A stretch of DNA of 14,272 nucleotides from Collinsella sp. (GCA_019414265.1 DXMJ01000038.1:1-14272), one strand, 5' to 3'; positions 1 through 7,490 are shown, counted from the first letter of the stretch. Notes: generated by a model not told the origin, from the sequence alone. Numbers and translations are program-made.

Positions 1-54
1 GTCCCTTGCGGCGTAGTTCTTATTTAAGCCGTCCAAGTTTTGGGGTGCAGTTCA
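1..54 (-). mobile_element. Probable end of an IS150-type (IS3 family) insertion sequence, running out of the window
   Basis: Read on the minus strand from 54 leftward, the sequence starts TGAACTGCACCCCAAAACTT and continues GGACGGCTTAAAT. This resembles, from memory, the terminal inverted repeat of IS150-group elements (TG.ACTGCACCC...TTGGAC..). A near copy (TGAACTGCGCCCCGAAACTT, then GGACTGAATAAAT) sits at 14240-14272 in the opposite orientation. The transposase would lie left of the window, so only the end is visible. It could also be a solo IS end or a short repeat derived from one. A 7-bp palindrome (59-65 with 73-79) lies four bases from the putative IS edge. Confidence 0.55.
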
Positions 55-406
55 GGTTGAGGTCGGGGTTTTCGACCTCGTCGATGGGGGTGGCGGCACT
101 ATCCGCGGAGGCAACGTTGCCGTTGGTGTTGGTCGCGGTGGATTCGGAGCCATCGCCAGAGTCTTGGCTATTTTGAGAGTCCGAGGAGCTCGCTGTTCCC
201 GATTCGAGCCGGGCGACCAGGTCTGCCTCGTCGTCGGTGCGGCTGGGGCTCTCGTTTTGTTTTTCGGCCAGAGCCGCCGCCTGTTCGTCGCTTTGCGGCG
301 ACAGCAGCTTGGGCGCCCCGTCAAGCGATCCCGTAAACAGTGCAAACCCCAGCACCACGGCGGTACCGATGGAAAGTACTTGCTTGTAGGCGGACTTGCG
401 CGACAT
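20..406 (-). CDS. Small membrane-anchored or secreted protein of unknown function, probably 3'-truncated
   Basis: 128 residues. I do not recognise the family. Residues 1-8 are basic (MSRKSAYK) and are followed by a hydrophobic stretch at about 10-27 (VLSIGTAVVLGFALFTG), so it is a signal anchor or uncleaved signal peptide. The rest is low-complexity and rich in Ser, Asp, Glu, Ala and Thr, typical of an extracellular disordered stalk. There is no recognisable catalytic domain. The start is supported by AGGAG six bases upstream of the ATG. The last ten or so codons (NCTPKLGRLK) are encoded entirely by the IS-like terminus at 22-54, so the natural C-terminus has probably been replaced and a folded domain may be lost. 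Translation is plausible; function is unknown. Confidence 0.6.
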   Translation of the reverse strand: MSRKSAYKQVLSIGTAVVLGFALFTGSLDGAPKLLSPQSDEQAAALAEKQNESPSRTDDEADLVARLESGTASSSDSQNSQDSGDGSESTATNTNGNVASADSAATPIDEVENPDLNLNCTPKLGRLK

Positions 407-491
407 TGAGGCTCCTGGAGGGACGGTTGGGAATCTACCAGTCTAGCAGGAGCCGGCAGGGGTCGCTCTACCGAACAAATACTTAAGATTT

Positions 492-520
492 GGGACAAAC
501 ACTCCTGATTTATTTGTCCC
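492..520 (-). terminator. Hairpin between the two minus-strand genes at 526-1536 and 20-406
   Basis: Perfect 8-bp stem GGGACAAA (492-499) with TTTGTCCC (513-520) and a 13-base loop, just downstream of the LacI-type gene. No long U-run follows on the minus strand, so it is at best a weak intrinsic terminator or an mRNA-end hairpin. Confidence 0.4.
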
Positions 521-525
521 GCGGT

Positions 526-1536
526 CTAGATCGAGGTGGAGTCGAGCCAGTTGAGCTTGCACTCGAGAATGCGCTGCTCGCCGGGTTCGCTGCTGCCGTC
601 AAGTAGGGCGAGCAGCATCTCGGCTGCTTCGCGACCTTCCTGGTCGACGGGCTCGATGATGGTGGAGACGGTCGGTGTGGTGAGATTAGTCCAGTCTTCG
701 CAGTTGAGTCCCAAAAGGCCGATTTGCTGCGGAAGCAGATGGGCCATGGGCTGAAGTGCCTTGTAGACGCGGGGGAGCGCCCATTGGTTTTGGACAAAGA
801 TGAGCGTGCGCTTGGCGGGGTTGAACTTGTATTTAAAGTATTCGGTGAGCTCGTTGATTGACGGCTTGTTGTGATCGATGGGGATGGCTTTGTAGAGCTG
901 CCCATTCGCGGCTAATGCCTCGGCATATCCCTGAAAACGTTCCATGCGGGTGCGCATTTCGGTCATATTGGCGGCAATGGAGAAAAAGTCCTCGTAGCCG
1001 GCATCGAGAAGCGCCTGCGTGGCGTTGTACACGCCGTCGTAGAGGTTGGTTTTGATCCAGCTGGTGCCTGGGCTGTAGATGGCCGCGTCAAAAAAGACGA
1101 CGGGCTTGCCGGCGCGTCTAATGCGGTCGTGCACGGCTTTGAAGTTTGCCGTGGGCTGGATGATAAAGCCATCGACGCCCAGCGAGAGCATCTTGTCGAC
1201 GTACATGAGCTCGGTCTCGGGGTTAAAGTTGCTCGTGCAAACAACCGTCTGGTAGCCCGCGGGGAGCATGACCTGCTCCATGCCGTTGAGGACGAGGCCC
1301 GCCCACTTGTTGGTGTTATCCAAAATGATGATGGCAATGACGTGGGTCTGTTTGCCGGTGAGCGTTTGCGCTTGGGCGTTGGGAACGTATCCGAGTTCCT
1401 TGATGACGCGCGCAATCTTTGCCTGCGTCTTCTCGCTAAGCTTTTCTCGTTTGTCGTTGAGGTAATACGAGACGCTTGCCGTCGAGGTTCCCGCCTCTCG
1501 AGCGACGTCTGCGATCGTAACGCGCTGTTTTGCCAC
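526..1536 (-). CDS. LacI-family transcriptional regulator, likely controlling the divergent PTS operon
   Basis: 336 residues, the normal LacI/GalR length. The N-terminal helix-turn-helix is clear (RVTIADVAREAG then TSTASVSYYLN, residues 5-27), followed by the hinge region (GYVPNAQAQTLTG) and a periplasmic-binding-protein-like effector domain to the C-terminus. An in-frame ATG exists 36 bases further upstream, but I place the start at the GTG at 1536 because GGAAGGAG lies five bases before it and the family's usual MAKxxVTIADVA start follows directly. It is divergent from the EIIBC gene with 415 bp between the two starts, the standard arrangement for a local sugar-responsive repressor. The inducer is probably the PTS sugar or a phosphorylated intermediate. 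The family call is firm; the target operon is inferred from position. Confidence 0.92.
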   Translation of the reverse strand: MAKQRVTIADVAREAGTSTASVSYYLNDKREKLSEKTQAKIARVIKELGYVPNAQAQTLTGKQTHVIAIIILDNTNKWAGLVLNGMEQVMLPAGYQTVVCTSNFNPETELMYVDKMLSLGVDGFIIQPTANFKAVHDRIRRAGKPVVFFDAAIYSPGTSWIKTNLYDGVYNATQALLDAGYEDFFSIAANMTEMRTRMERFQGYAEALAANGQLYKAIPIDHNKPSINELTEYFKYKFNPAKRTLIFVQNQWALPRVYKALQPMAHLLPQQIGLLGLNCEDWTNLTTPTVSTIIEPVDQEGREAAEMLLALLDGSSEPGEQRILECKLNWLDSTSI

Positions 1537-1718
1537 AGCGACTCCTTCCGACAGATGAGCATTTTCCAACATGATGACTTTGAGTCTTGGTGAGGGATAC
1601 GCTTCGGTGAGCGACTTTTTCCTTTCATATGAGTATGCAACAAATGCGGTATACGGGTGGGGTCGAAATTTGTGACCGGCATGCGCATCTGCCGTCTACC
1701 GAGAAAATCAAATACTTC

Positions 1719-1790
1719 TTGACTTTTGAAATCGAGGGTAAAATCGCAGGATTCATTTTTGGTTAAACGCATAACTAAATCGCATAACCA
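1719..1790 (+). promoter_or_regulatory. Candidate promoter and LacI-type operator upstream of the PTS operon
   Basis: In the 415-bp divergent spacer, TAAAAT at 1739-1744 could be a -10 box. A good TTGACT lies at 1719-1724, but only 14 bases away, shorter than a usual spacer. Just downstream is an imperfect palindrome with a central CG, TGGTTAAACGCATAACTA (1760-1777), the form expected for a LacI/GalR operator. A second half-site, CGCATAACCA (1781-1790), repeats CGCATAACTA (1768-1777) 13 bases on. TGGTTA at 1760 is the exact reverse complement of TAACCA at 1785. A repressor bound here would sit at or just after the transcription start. The rest of 1537-1951 shows nothing else clear, and the promoter of the LacI gene itself is not resolved. 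Confidence 0.4.
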
Positions 1791-1951
1791 ACGCTCTGAC
1801 CTGCGCGTTTACCGAAATAAGCTGGCATTAAGAAAAACGAGCACCTATATTGGTCTTGTCGAAAAGACAGCAAGTCCAAACGGCAGGGGATGCTCCGGAG
1901 GCCTCCGCAAACGGTGTCTTGCGCACGCAACTCTATGAAAAGAGGGAAGCA

Positions 1952-3424
1952 ATGAAGATCGTAGGCGTTGCTGCCTGTACCGTGGGTATTGCCCACACGT
2001 ATATGGCCCAGAAGGCGATTCAAGATGAATGCGCCGCCCGTGGCATCGAGTGCAAAGTCGAGGCTCAGGGTGGTCTGGGCATCGAGAACGAGCTGACGCA
2101 GGAAGACGTGGATTCCGCCGACCTGGTCCTGGAGTCCGTCGACGTGGGTGTCGAGAATGAGGACCGTTTTGAGCAGAAGATGGCCGAGGGCAAGTTCCTC
2201 AAGGTCGGTACCTCGGATGTAATCGCCGATCCGGTGAAGATCATTGACCAGGCCGTTGAGATCATCAAGGCGACGGGTGGCGCCGTTGACGCGCCCAAGG
2301 CCGAGGCCAAGGCAGAGAAGAAGGCCGTCTCCGCTGCCCCGCAGGCCCCGACACCGGCGTCCAAGCAGTCCATCTTTGCCGATCCTGGCAAGACGCTGCT
2401 CAATGCATTCAATACCGGCGTTTCCTATTTTATCCCCATCGTCGTTATCGGTGGCGTGTTCCTCGCCTTCTCGTTGGCATCCGGTACTGCCGGTGCTAGC
2501 GGCATGGAGGTCACCAACCCGTTGATGGTGAGCCTTAACACCATCGGCATGGCCGGCATCTCTATGATGATTCCGGTGCTTGCGGCATACATCGCTTACT
2601 CGATGGCCGGCAAGCCCGCACTTGCCCCTGGCTTCGTCCTGGGCTACTTGGTCAACAACGCCGTCGTCACCCCGAGCGGCAACAGTGTTTCGACTGGCTT
2701 CTTGGGTGCCATGATCATGGCTGTCATCTGCGGTTACTTTGTCCGCTGGATGAAGACCTGGAAGGTCAACAACACCATCCAGACCATCATGCCGATCCTG
2801 ATCATCCCGATTCTGACCTCGCTCGTCCTTGGCATGGCATACATTTACATCCTGGCCACGCCGCTTGGCTTTGTGATGGATTGGCTCACCAGCGTGCTCG
2901 GTAGCCTGCAGGGCGGCTCCGCCGTCGTCCTGGGCCTGGTCATTGGTGTTATGACCGCCTTCGATATGGGTGGCCCCATCAACAAGACCGCTTCGACCTT
3001 TACCATGGCCATCATGGCCTCCGGCATCTACGGCCCCAACGGTATGTTCCGCGTCGCCGTCGCCATTCCCCCGATTGCTTGCGGCCTTGCTGCGCTCATC
3101 GCCAAGAACAAGTTCGATGACGCCGACCGTCAGATGGGCATCTCCGCACTGTTCATGGGCTGCATCGGTATTACCGAGGGCGCTATCCCCTTCGCGGTCA
3201 AGGACCTCGGTCACACCCTTCCCGGCATCTGCATCGGCTCTGCCGTGGGTGCGGCGCTCGCCGCCTTCCAGGGTATCGACTGCTACGTCCCGCACGGTGG
3301 CTTTATCGTCGCCCTTGCCACCAACAACGTCGCGCTGTTCTGCCTGGACATCGTGATTGGCTCCGTGGTCGCCGCTGCAATCCTGATTGCCATGAAGCCC
3401 ACGCTCGATAAGCAGGCCAAGTAA
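1952..3424 (+). CDS. PTS fructose-type transporter subunit EIIBC
   Basis: 490 residues. Membrane permease of the phosphotransferase system that imports a sugar and phosphorylates it. Residues 1-105 form a fructose-family EIIB domain with the phospho-cysteine at C9 in ACTVGIAHTYMAQ; the family usually has CPTGIAHT, so the Pro-Thr is replaced by Thr-Val. A flexible Ala/Lys/Pro-rich linker (about 110-140) leads to a hydrophobic EIIC domain to the end. That domain has the EIIC hallmarks DMGGPINKTA (338-347) and ITEGAIPFAVKD (407-418). There is no EIIA domain; a separate EIIA closes the operon. The ATG at 1952 follows AGAGGGA; an upstream in-frame TTG at 1850 has no such signal and adds sequence foreign to EIIB. 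This is the first gene of the operon. The substrate is probably a ketose, but the sequence does not fix it. Confidence 0.93.
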   Translation: MKIVGVAACTVGIAHTYMAQKAIQDECAARGIECKVEAQGGLGIENELTQEDVDSADLVLESVDVGVENEDRFEQKMAEGKFLKVGTSDVIADPVKIIDQAVEIIKATGGAVDAPKAEAKAEKKAVSAAPQAPTPASKQSIFADPGKTLLNAFNTGVSYFIPIVVIGGVFLAFSLASGTAGASGMEVTNPLMVSLNTIGMAGISMMIPVLAAYIAYSMAGKPALAPGFVLGYLVNNAVVTPSGNSVSTGFLGAMIMAVICGYFVRWMKTWKVNNTIQTIMPILIIPILTSLVLGMAYIYILATPLGFVMDWLTSVLGSLQGGSAVVLGLVIGVMTAFDMGGPINKTASTFTMAIMASGIYGPNGMFRVAVAIPPIACGLAALIAKNKFDDADRQMGISALFMGCIGITEGAIPFAVKDLGHTLPGICIGSAVGAALAAFQGIDCYVPHGGFIVALATNNVALFCLDIVIGSVVAAAILIAMKPTLDKQAK

Positions 3425-3438
3425 ACCTTTAAGGACTC

Positions 3439-3526
3439 CGGTTGTGCGGAGGGATGGATTTGACTCCGCACAACCGCCCCTACACAACAAAATCCATCCG
3501 TACTGATAGGGCCCGCATCTGGGTCC
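3439..3526 (+). other. Structured intercistronic segment between the EIIBC gene and the gatZ-like gene
   Basis: A perfect 13-bp stem pairs 3439-3451 with 3464-3476 (CGGTTGTGCGGAG with CTCCGCACAACCG, 12-base loop). Ten loop bases, GGATGGATTT (3452-3461), are exactly complementary to AAATCCATCC (3490-3499), so a pseudoknot or two alternative folds are possible. A third small stem pairs GGGCCC (3509-3514) with GGGTCC (3521-3526), with one G-U pair. No U-run follows the first hairpin, so it is not a classic terminator. It may set the ratio of permease to enzyme mRNA. Confidence 0.55.
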
Positions 3527-3568
3527 CAGGGAACTTTTGTCAAAAATCCTCTGGAGAAGGAGAACAAA

Positions 3569-4837
3569 ATGTCCAACCTTACCATCCGCCAGGCCGTTCA
3601 GGGCATGCTCAAGCTGCAGGATAGCGGCGATCACGCAACCATGGTCGGCATTGGCCCCATGAGCCCCAACCTAATTCAGGCCGTGTTCGAGCTTGCCAAG
3701 GACGAGGATTTCCCGCCCATGTTTATCGCTAGCCGCAACCAGGTCGATATGGACGAGATGGGCGCCGGCTACGTCAACGGTTGGGACCAGACGCGCTTTG
3801 CCGCCGACATCAAGAAGGTTGCCGACGAGGTGGGTTACACCGGTCCGTACTACCTGTGCCGCGATCACGGCGGTCCGTGGCAGCGCGACGAGGAGCGTAA
3901 CGCCCACCTGCCCGAGGACGAGGCCATGGAGCTCGCCCGCAAGTCCTTTGTCGCCGACATGGAGGCGGGCTTTGACCTGCTGATGGTCGATCCCACCAAG
4001 GACCCCTATCAGATCGGCAAGGTTATTCCGCTCGACGTGGTGCTTCGCCGTACGATCGATCTTATCGACTACCTTGAGCAATACCGTCGCGAGCATAACC
4101 TGCCCGAGGTTGCCTATGAGGTCGGTACCGAGGAGACCAATGGCGGCTTGACCTCTACCGATAAGTACGAGGAGTTCATTTCTCAGCTGCAGCCCGAGCT
4201 CGAGAAGCGCGGCTGCCCCATGCCCACCTTTATCGTCGGCCAGACCGGCACCCTTACCCGCTGGACGGAGCAGGTCGGTCACTACAACTTCAAGAACGCT
4301 CGCGAGCTTGCCGATATGGCCAAGCGCTACGGCGTGGGTCTGAAGGAGCACAACGCCGACTACCTGGATGACGCGACGCTGCTCGAGCATATCCCGGCAC
4401 ACGTGACCGCCTCCAACGTTGCTCCGCAGTATGGCACCGAGGAGACCCGCGCTTACCTCAAACTCTGCGCTACCGAGCAGATTCTGGTCGACAACGGCCT
4501 GTGCGACGATCCCTCCGACCTGTATCACACGCTGCTGGTCAAGGCTATCAAGACCGAGCGTTGGCGCAAGTGGATGACTGGCGACGACGTCAACCTGCAG
4601 GTTGACGACATCCTGGCTGACGACGAACTCAGCCTGAAGATTCTGGATGTCTCCGGCCACTACGCCTTTAACGATCCCGAGGTCAAGGAGCAGGTCGAGA
4701 AACTCTATCGCAACCTCGCTGCCCAGGACATCGACGGCAAGCGCTTTGTGATCGAGCACATCAAGCGCCCGATCAAGCAGTACGTCGTCGGTCTTAACCT
4801 CAAGGGCGTCACGAGCCGCATCGAGAAGGCTCTCTAA
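3569..4837 (+). CDS. GatZ/KbaZ-like protein (COG4573 type), possibly a ketose-phosphate 4-epimerase
   Basis: 422 residues, the usual GatZ/KbaZ length. In enterobacteria these are called the non-catalytic subunit of class II tagatose-bisphosphate aldolase. Relatives in Agrobacterium and thermophiles have been reported as tagatose-6-phosphate/fructose-6-phosphate 4-epimerases. By eye it aligns with E. coli GatZ along its length: ASRNQVD (54-60) with TSNQVNQ, RDHGGPWQ (98-105) with GGDHLGP, LLMVDPTKD (137-145) with the LDAS segment, EVGTE (184-188) with VIGTE, and LKEHNADYLDD (259-269) with YEAHSTDYQ. The Asp, Glu and His residues in these motifs are likely barrel active-site or metal-binding residues. 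There is no gatY/kbaY aldolase partner in the operon, which favours a stand-alone enzyme. A strong ribosome site, GGAGAAGGAG, lies six bases before the ATG. The protein is clearly divergent from canonical GatZ, so the reaction is inferred. Confidence 0.75.
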   Translation: MSNLTIRQAVQGMLKLQDSGDHATMVGIGPMSPNLIQAVFELAKDEDFPPMFIASRNQVDMDEMGAGYVNGWDQTRFAADIKKVADEVGYTGPYYLCRDHGGPWQRDEERNAHLPEDEAMELARKSFVADMEAGFDLLMVDPTKDPYQIGKVIPLDVVLRRTIDLIDYLEQYRREHNLPEVAYEVGTEETNGGLTSTDKYEEFISQLQPELEKRGCPMPTFIVGQTGTLTRWTEQVGHYNFKNARELADMAKRYGVGLKEHNADYLDDATLLEHIPAHVTASNVAPQYGTEETRAYLKLCATEQILVDNGLCDDPSDLYHTLLVKAIKTERWRKWMTGDDVNLQVDDILADDELSLKILDVSGHYAFNDPEVKEQVEKLYRNLAAQDIDGKRFVIEHIKRPIKQYVVGLNLKGVTSRIEKAL

Positions 4838-4856
4838 GTAGCTTTTCCTACACGAC

Positions 4857-4930
4857 GCCGGGTCCGGGGCATGTCCCAGCTGCGGGCCCGGCACATAGGA
4901 CAAAGGGACATCCCCTTTGTCCTATTTTTT
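4857..4930 (+). terminator. Tandem hairpins with an intrinsic terminator inside the operon
   Basis: First, a 9-bp stem with one G-U pair (4857-4865 with 4884-4892). Then a textbook terminator: ATAGGACAAAGGG (4895-4907) pairs perfectly with CCCTTTGTCCTAT (4913-4925), loop of 5, followed by a run of six T (4925-4930). It lies between the gatZ-like gene and the transaldolase gene, so it probably lowers, or conditionally blocks, transcription into the pentose phosphate genes. Confidence 0.8.
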
Positions 4931-4962
4931 GAGTTTTGGATTCCTTAGAAGGAGTTTGCACC

Positions 4963-5646
4963 ATGAAGTTCTTTATCGATACCGCCAACCTTGACGAGAT
5001 CGCCGAGGCCAAGAGCTGGGGCTGCCTGGCCGGTGTTACCACCAATCCGTCCCTGTATGCCAAGACCGGCGGTAAGCTCGCCGACTTTGAGCCCCATATG
5101 CTCAAGATTGCCGAGCTCTGCGAGGGTCTGCCCGTGTCTGCCGAGTCTACCGCCACCACGGCCGAGGGCATGATCGAGGAGGGCAAGCGCCTTGCCGCTC
5201 TGGCTCCCAACATCGTGGTTAAGCTTCCCGTGTGCGAGGCCGGCCTCGCCGCCTGCCGCGCGTTGGCCGATGCAGGCGTGCGCGTCAACATGACGCTTGT
5301 CTTCTCGCCGACGCAGGCCCTCATGGCCGCCAACGCCGGTGCCCGCTACATCAGCCCGTTTGTGGGACGCTTCGACGACATCGCCGAGGACGGTATCTCG
5401 CAGCTCGACAACGTTGTGACCTGCATCAAGAACTATGACTGGACCGGCAAGAACGTCGACGACACCGTCGAGATCATCACCGCATCTGTCCGCACGCCCA
5501 ATCACGTGACCCAGGCGGCGCTGCTCGGTGCCGATATCGCGACCGTCCCCATGGTCGCTCTCAAGAAGTGCCTGCATCACCCGCTGACCGACCAGGGCCT
5601 CGCCTCTTTTGAGGCTGACTGGCAGAAGGTCGTCGCTCAGGCTTAA
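4963..5646 (+). CDS. tal: Transaldolase, small TalC-type
   Basis: 227 residues, the short transaldolase/fructose-6-phosphate aldolase (FSA) subfamily. It transfers a dihydroxyacetone unit between sedoheptulose 7-phosphate plus glyceraldehyde 3-phosphate and erythrose 4-phosphate plus fructose 6-phosphate, through a Schiff base on K87 (NIVVKLPV). Other family motifs are MKFFIDTANLDEI at the start, LAGVTTNPSL (22-31) and TPNHVTQAALLGAD. Two residues separate transaldolases from FSAs, and both point to transaldolase: E61 (SAESTATTAEGM) where FSA has Gln, and F133 (ISPFVGRFDDI) where FSA has Tyr. The ATG at 4963 follows AGAAGGAG; upstream in-frame codons lie in the terminator region. Its place between a GatZ-like enzyme and transketolase suggests a dedicated non-oxidative pentose phosphate branch. 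Confidence 0.93.
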   Translation: MKFFIDTANLDEIAEAKSWGCLAGVTTNPSLYAKTGGKLADFEPHMLKIAELCEGLPVSAESTATTAEGMIEEGKRLAALAPNIVVKLPVCEAGLAACRALADAGVRVNMTLVFSPTQALMAANAGARYISPFVGRFDDIAEDGISQLDNVVTCIKNYDWTGKNVDDTVEIITASVRTPNHVTQAALLGADIATVPMVALKKCLHHPLTDQGLASFEADWQKVVAQA

Positions 5647-5657
5647 CGAGTGGATTG

Positions 5658-5686
5658 CCCCGGCATCGCGTCATCCGGTGCCGGGG
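5658..5686 (+). other. Intercistronic hairpin between transaldolase and transketolase genes
   Basis: CCCCGGCA (5658-5665) pairs with TGCCGGGG (5679-5686), loop of 13. The following bases, TTGTTCT, are only weakly U-rich, so this looks like an mRNA stability or processing hairpin or a leaky terminator. Confidence 0.45.
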
Positions 5687-5709
5687 TTGTTCTCAAGAGA
5701 GGAATTCGT

Positions 5710-6540
5710 ATGACCAACCAGGAGCTGGCGAAGGTCGCCAATGAGGTCAGGAAGGGTGTCGTGACTGCGGTGCACGCGGCCAAGTCGGGACATCCGGGTG
5801 GATCGCTCGGTGCTGCCGACATCATGACGTATCTGTACTTTGAGGAAATGAATATCGATCCTGCCGACCCTCACAAGGCCGATCGAGACCGCTTTGTGCT
5901 CTCCAAGGGTCACGCGGCGCCGGGCCTGTATTCGGTGTTGGCAAATCGCGGCTATTTTCCCGTCGAAGAGCTCGAGACGCTCCGCCATATTGGCAGCCGA
6001 CTGCAGGGCCATCCCAACATGAACGACACCCCGGGTGTTGATATGTCCACCGGATCGCTCGGTCAGGGTATCTCCGCCGCGGTTGGAATGGCACTCGCCG
6101 CAAAGCACTGGGGTGACAGCTACCGCGTCTACACGCTGTTGGGCGACGGTGAGTGCGAGGAAGGCCAGGTGTGGGAGGCGGCAATGTTCGCCGGCAACCA
6201 CGACCTGGATAACCTTGTCGCTATCGTCGATCACAATGGCCTGCAAATTGACGGCAGTATCGACGAAGTTAACTCGGCTATGCCGCTTGCCGACAAGTTC
6301 CGCGCCTTTAAGTGGCATGTGATCGAGCTAGCCGATGGCAATGACATGGCGCAGATTGAGGCGGCTTTCGCCGAGGCTCGCGAGGTGACCGGCGCGCCCG
6401 TCGCTATCATCGCCGAGACGGTGAAGGGCAAGGGCGTCTCCTTTATGGAAAACCAGGTGGGCTGGCACGGCAAGGCACCCAACGATGAACAGTTTGAGCA
6501 GGCCATGGCCGAGCTCGCAGCAGCAGGGGAGGAGCTCTAA
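5710..6540 (+). CDS. Transketolase, N-terminal (thiamine diphosphate-binding) subunit
   Basis: 276 residues, the first half of a split transketolase as found in many Actinobacteria, Firmicutes and archaea. It moves two-carbon ketol units between sugar phosphates using thiamine diphosphate. Visible motifs are SGHPGG (26-31), KGHAAP (66-71) and the ThDP/Mg motif starting GDGECEEGQ (145-153) and ending DHNG (174-177). The ATG at 5710 follows AGAGGA six bases upstream and matches the family start; an earlier in-frame ATG at 5650 has no such support and begins in the hairpin spacer. The stop codon overlaps the start of the next gene by one base (TAATG), so the two halves should be translationally coupled and made in equal amounts. 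Confidence 0.95.
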   Translation: MTNQELAKVANEVRKGVVTAVHAAKSGHPGGSLGAADIMTYLYFEEMNIDPADPHKADRDRFVLSKGHAAPGLYSVLANRGYFPVEELETLRHIGSRLQGHPNMNDTPGVDMSTGSLGQGISAAVGMALAAKHWGDSYRVYTLLGDGECEEGQVWEAAMFAGNHDLDNLVAIVDHNGLQIDGSIDEVNSAMPLADKFRAFKWHVIELADGNDMAQIEAAFAEAREVTGAPVAIIAETVKGKGVSFMENQVGWHGKAPNDEQFEQAMAELAAAGEEL

Positions 6541-7478
6541 TGGCAGACGTCAAGAAAGTCGCCACGCGCGTTAGCTATGGCGAGGCGCTTGTCGAGCTGG
6601 GCAATGAGCACGATGACTTTGTGGTTCTCGATGCCGACCTGGCCGCCGCCACGCAGACCGGTAAGTTTAAGGCTGCGCACCCTGAGCGCTTCTACGATGC
6701 CGGCATTGCCGAGAGCAACTTGATGGGGCTTGCCGCCGGCATTGCGACCACGGGTCGCGTCGCCTTTGCGAGCACCTTTGCCATGTTCGCCGCCGGTCGT
6801 GCATATGAGCAAGTGCGTAACTCCATCGGCTATCCGCACCTCAACGTCAAAATTGGCGCTACGCATGCGGGCATCTCGGTCGGTGAAGACGGCGCTACGC
6901 ATCAGTGCTGCGAGGATATCGCGCTCATGCGCACGATTCCGGGTATGACGGTGATCGTCCCCGCCGATGACATCGAGGCTCGCGCTTGCGTGCGCGCCGC
7001 CTATGAGTTTGAGGGACCGGTCTACATGCGCTTCGGCCGCCTGGCAACACCGGTTATCAACGACCGCGAGGACTATGAGTTCAAGATTGGTCGCGGCGTG
7101 GTCGTGCGCGAGGGGTCCGATGTGACCATCGTCGCTTGTGGCCTCATGGTCGCCGAGGCGCTTGAGGCTGCCGAGGCGCTCGCTGCCGATGGTATCGACG
7201 CCGAGGTCATCAACATGCATACGATCAAACCGCTCGATGAGCGCCTGGTGGTTGCCAGCGCCAAGAAGACTGGTCGCGTGGTCACCGCCGAGGAGCATTC
7301 GATTATCGGCGGTCTTGGCGAGGCCGTGGCCTCGGTGCTCGCGGAACAGCATCCGGTGCCGATGCGACGCGTCGGCGTGCGCGATGTATATGGCGAGTCC
7401 GGCCCTGCGGTCGATTTGCTGCACAAGTACGGTTTGGACGCCGACGGCATCGAAGCCGCGGTCAGGTCCGTGTTGTAA
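6540..7478 (+). CDS. Transketolase, C-terminal subunit
   Basis: 312 residues, carrying the pyrimidine-binding and C-terminal domains of transketolase and completing the enzyme begun by the preceding gene. GIAESNLMGLAAG (56-68) holds the catalytic glutamate E58 that contacts the thiamine ring. GEDGATHQCCEDIA (115-128) is the conserved substrate/cofactor loop. The C-terminal domain shows VVTAEEHSIIGGLGEAVASVL, typical of transketolase C-domains. DXP synthase and pyruvate dehydrogenase E1-beta share this fold, but the split pairing, the lengths and the transaldolase neighbour favour transketolase. Its ATG shares a base with the upstream stop. Confidence 0.95.
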   Translation: MADVKKVATRVSYGEALVELGNEHDDFVVLDADLAAATQTGKFKAAHPERFYDAGIAESNLMGLAAGIATTGRVAFASTFAMFAAGRAYEQVRNSIGYPHLNVKIGATHAGISVGEDGATHQCCEDIALMRTIPGMTVIVPADDIEARACVRAAYEFEGPVYMRFGRLATPVINDREDYEFKIGRGVVVREGSDVTIVACGLMVAEALEAAEALAADGIDAEVINMHTIKPLDERLVVASAKKTGRVVTAEEHSIIGGLGEAVASVLAEQHPVPMRRVGVRDVYGESGPAVDLLHKYGLDADGIEAAVRSVL

Positions 7479-7490
7479 GGAAGGTTTTCC

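Noticed and set aside
1719..1744. TTGACT...TAAAAT as a consensus sigma-70 promoter
   Set aside because: The spacer is only 14 bases, too short for a confident pair; kept only as a tentative part of the regulatory region.
3439..3476. The first intercistronic hairpin considered as an intrinsic terminator
   Set aside because: A C-rich stretch rather than a T-run follows the stem.
1775..3634. A 619-codon open frame on the minus strand opposite the EIIBC gene
   Set aside because: Gly/His/Asp-rich composition with no domain; it mirrors the third-position GC bias of the strongly supported PTS gene on the plus strand.
3671..4903. A 410-codon open frame on the minus strand opposite the GatZ-like gene
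   Set aside because: Antisense shadow of a gene with clear homology; no recognisable domain, and its start lies in the terminator region.
4963..5646. Fructose-6-phosphate aldolase as an alternative call for the small transaldolase
   Set aside because: The two diagnostic positions carry Glu (61) and Phe (133) as in TalC, not Gln and Tyr as in FsaA.
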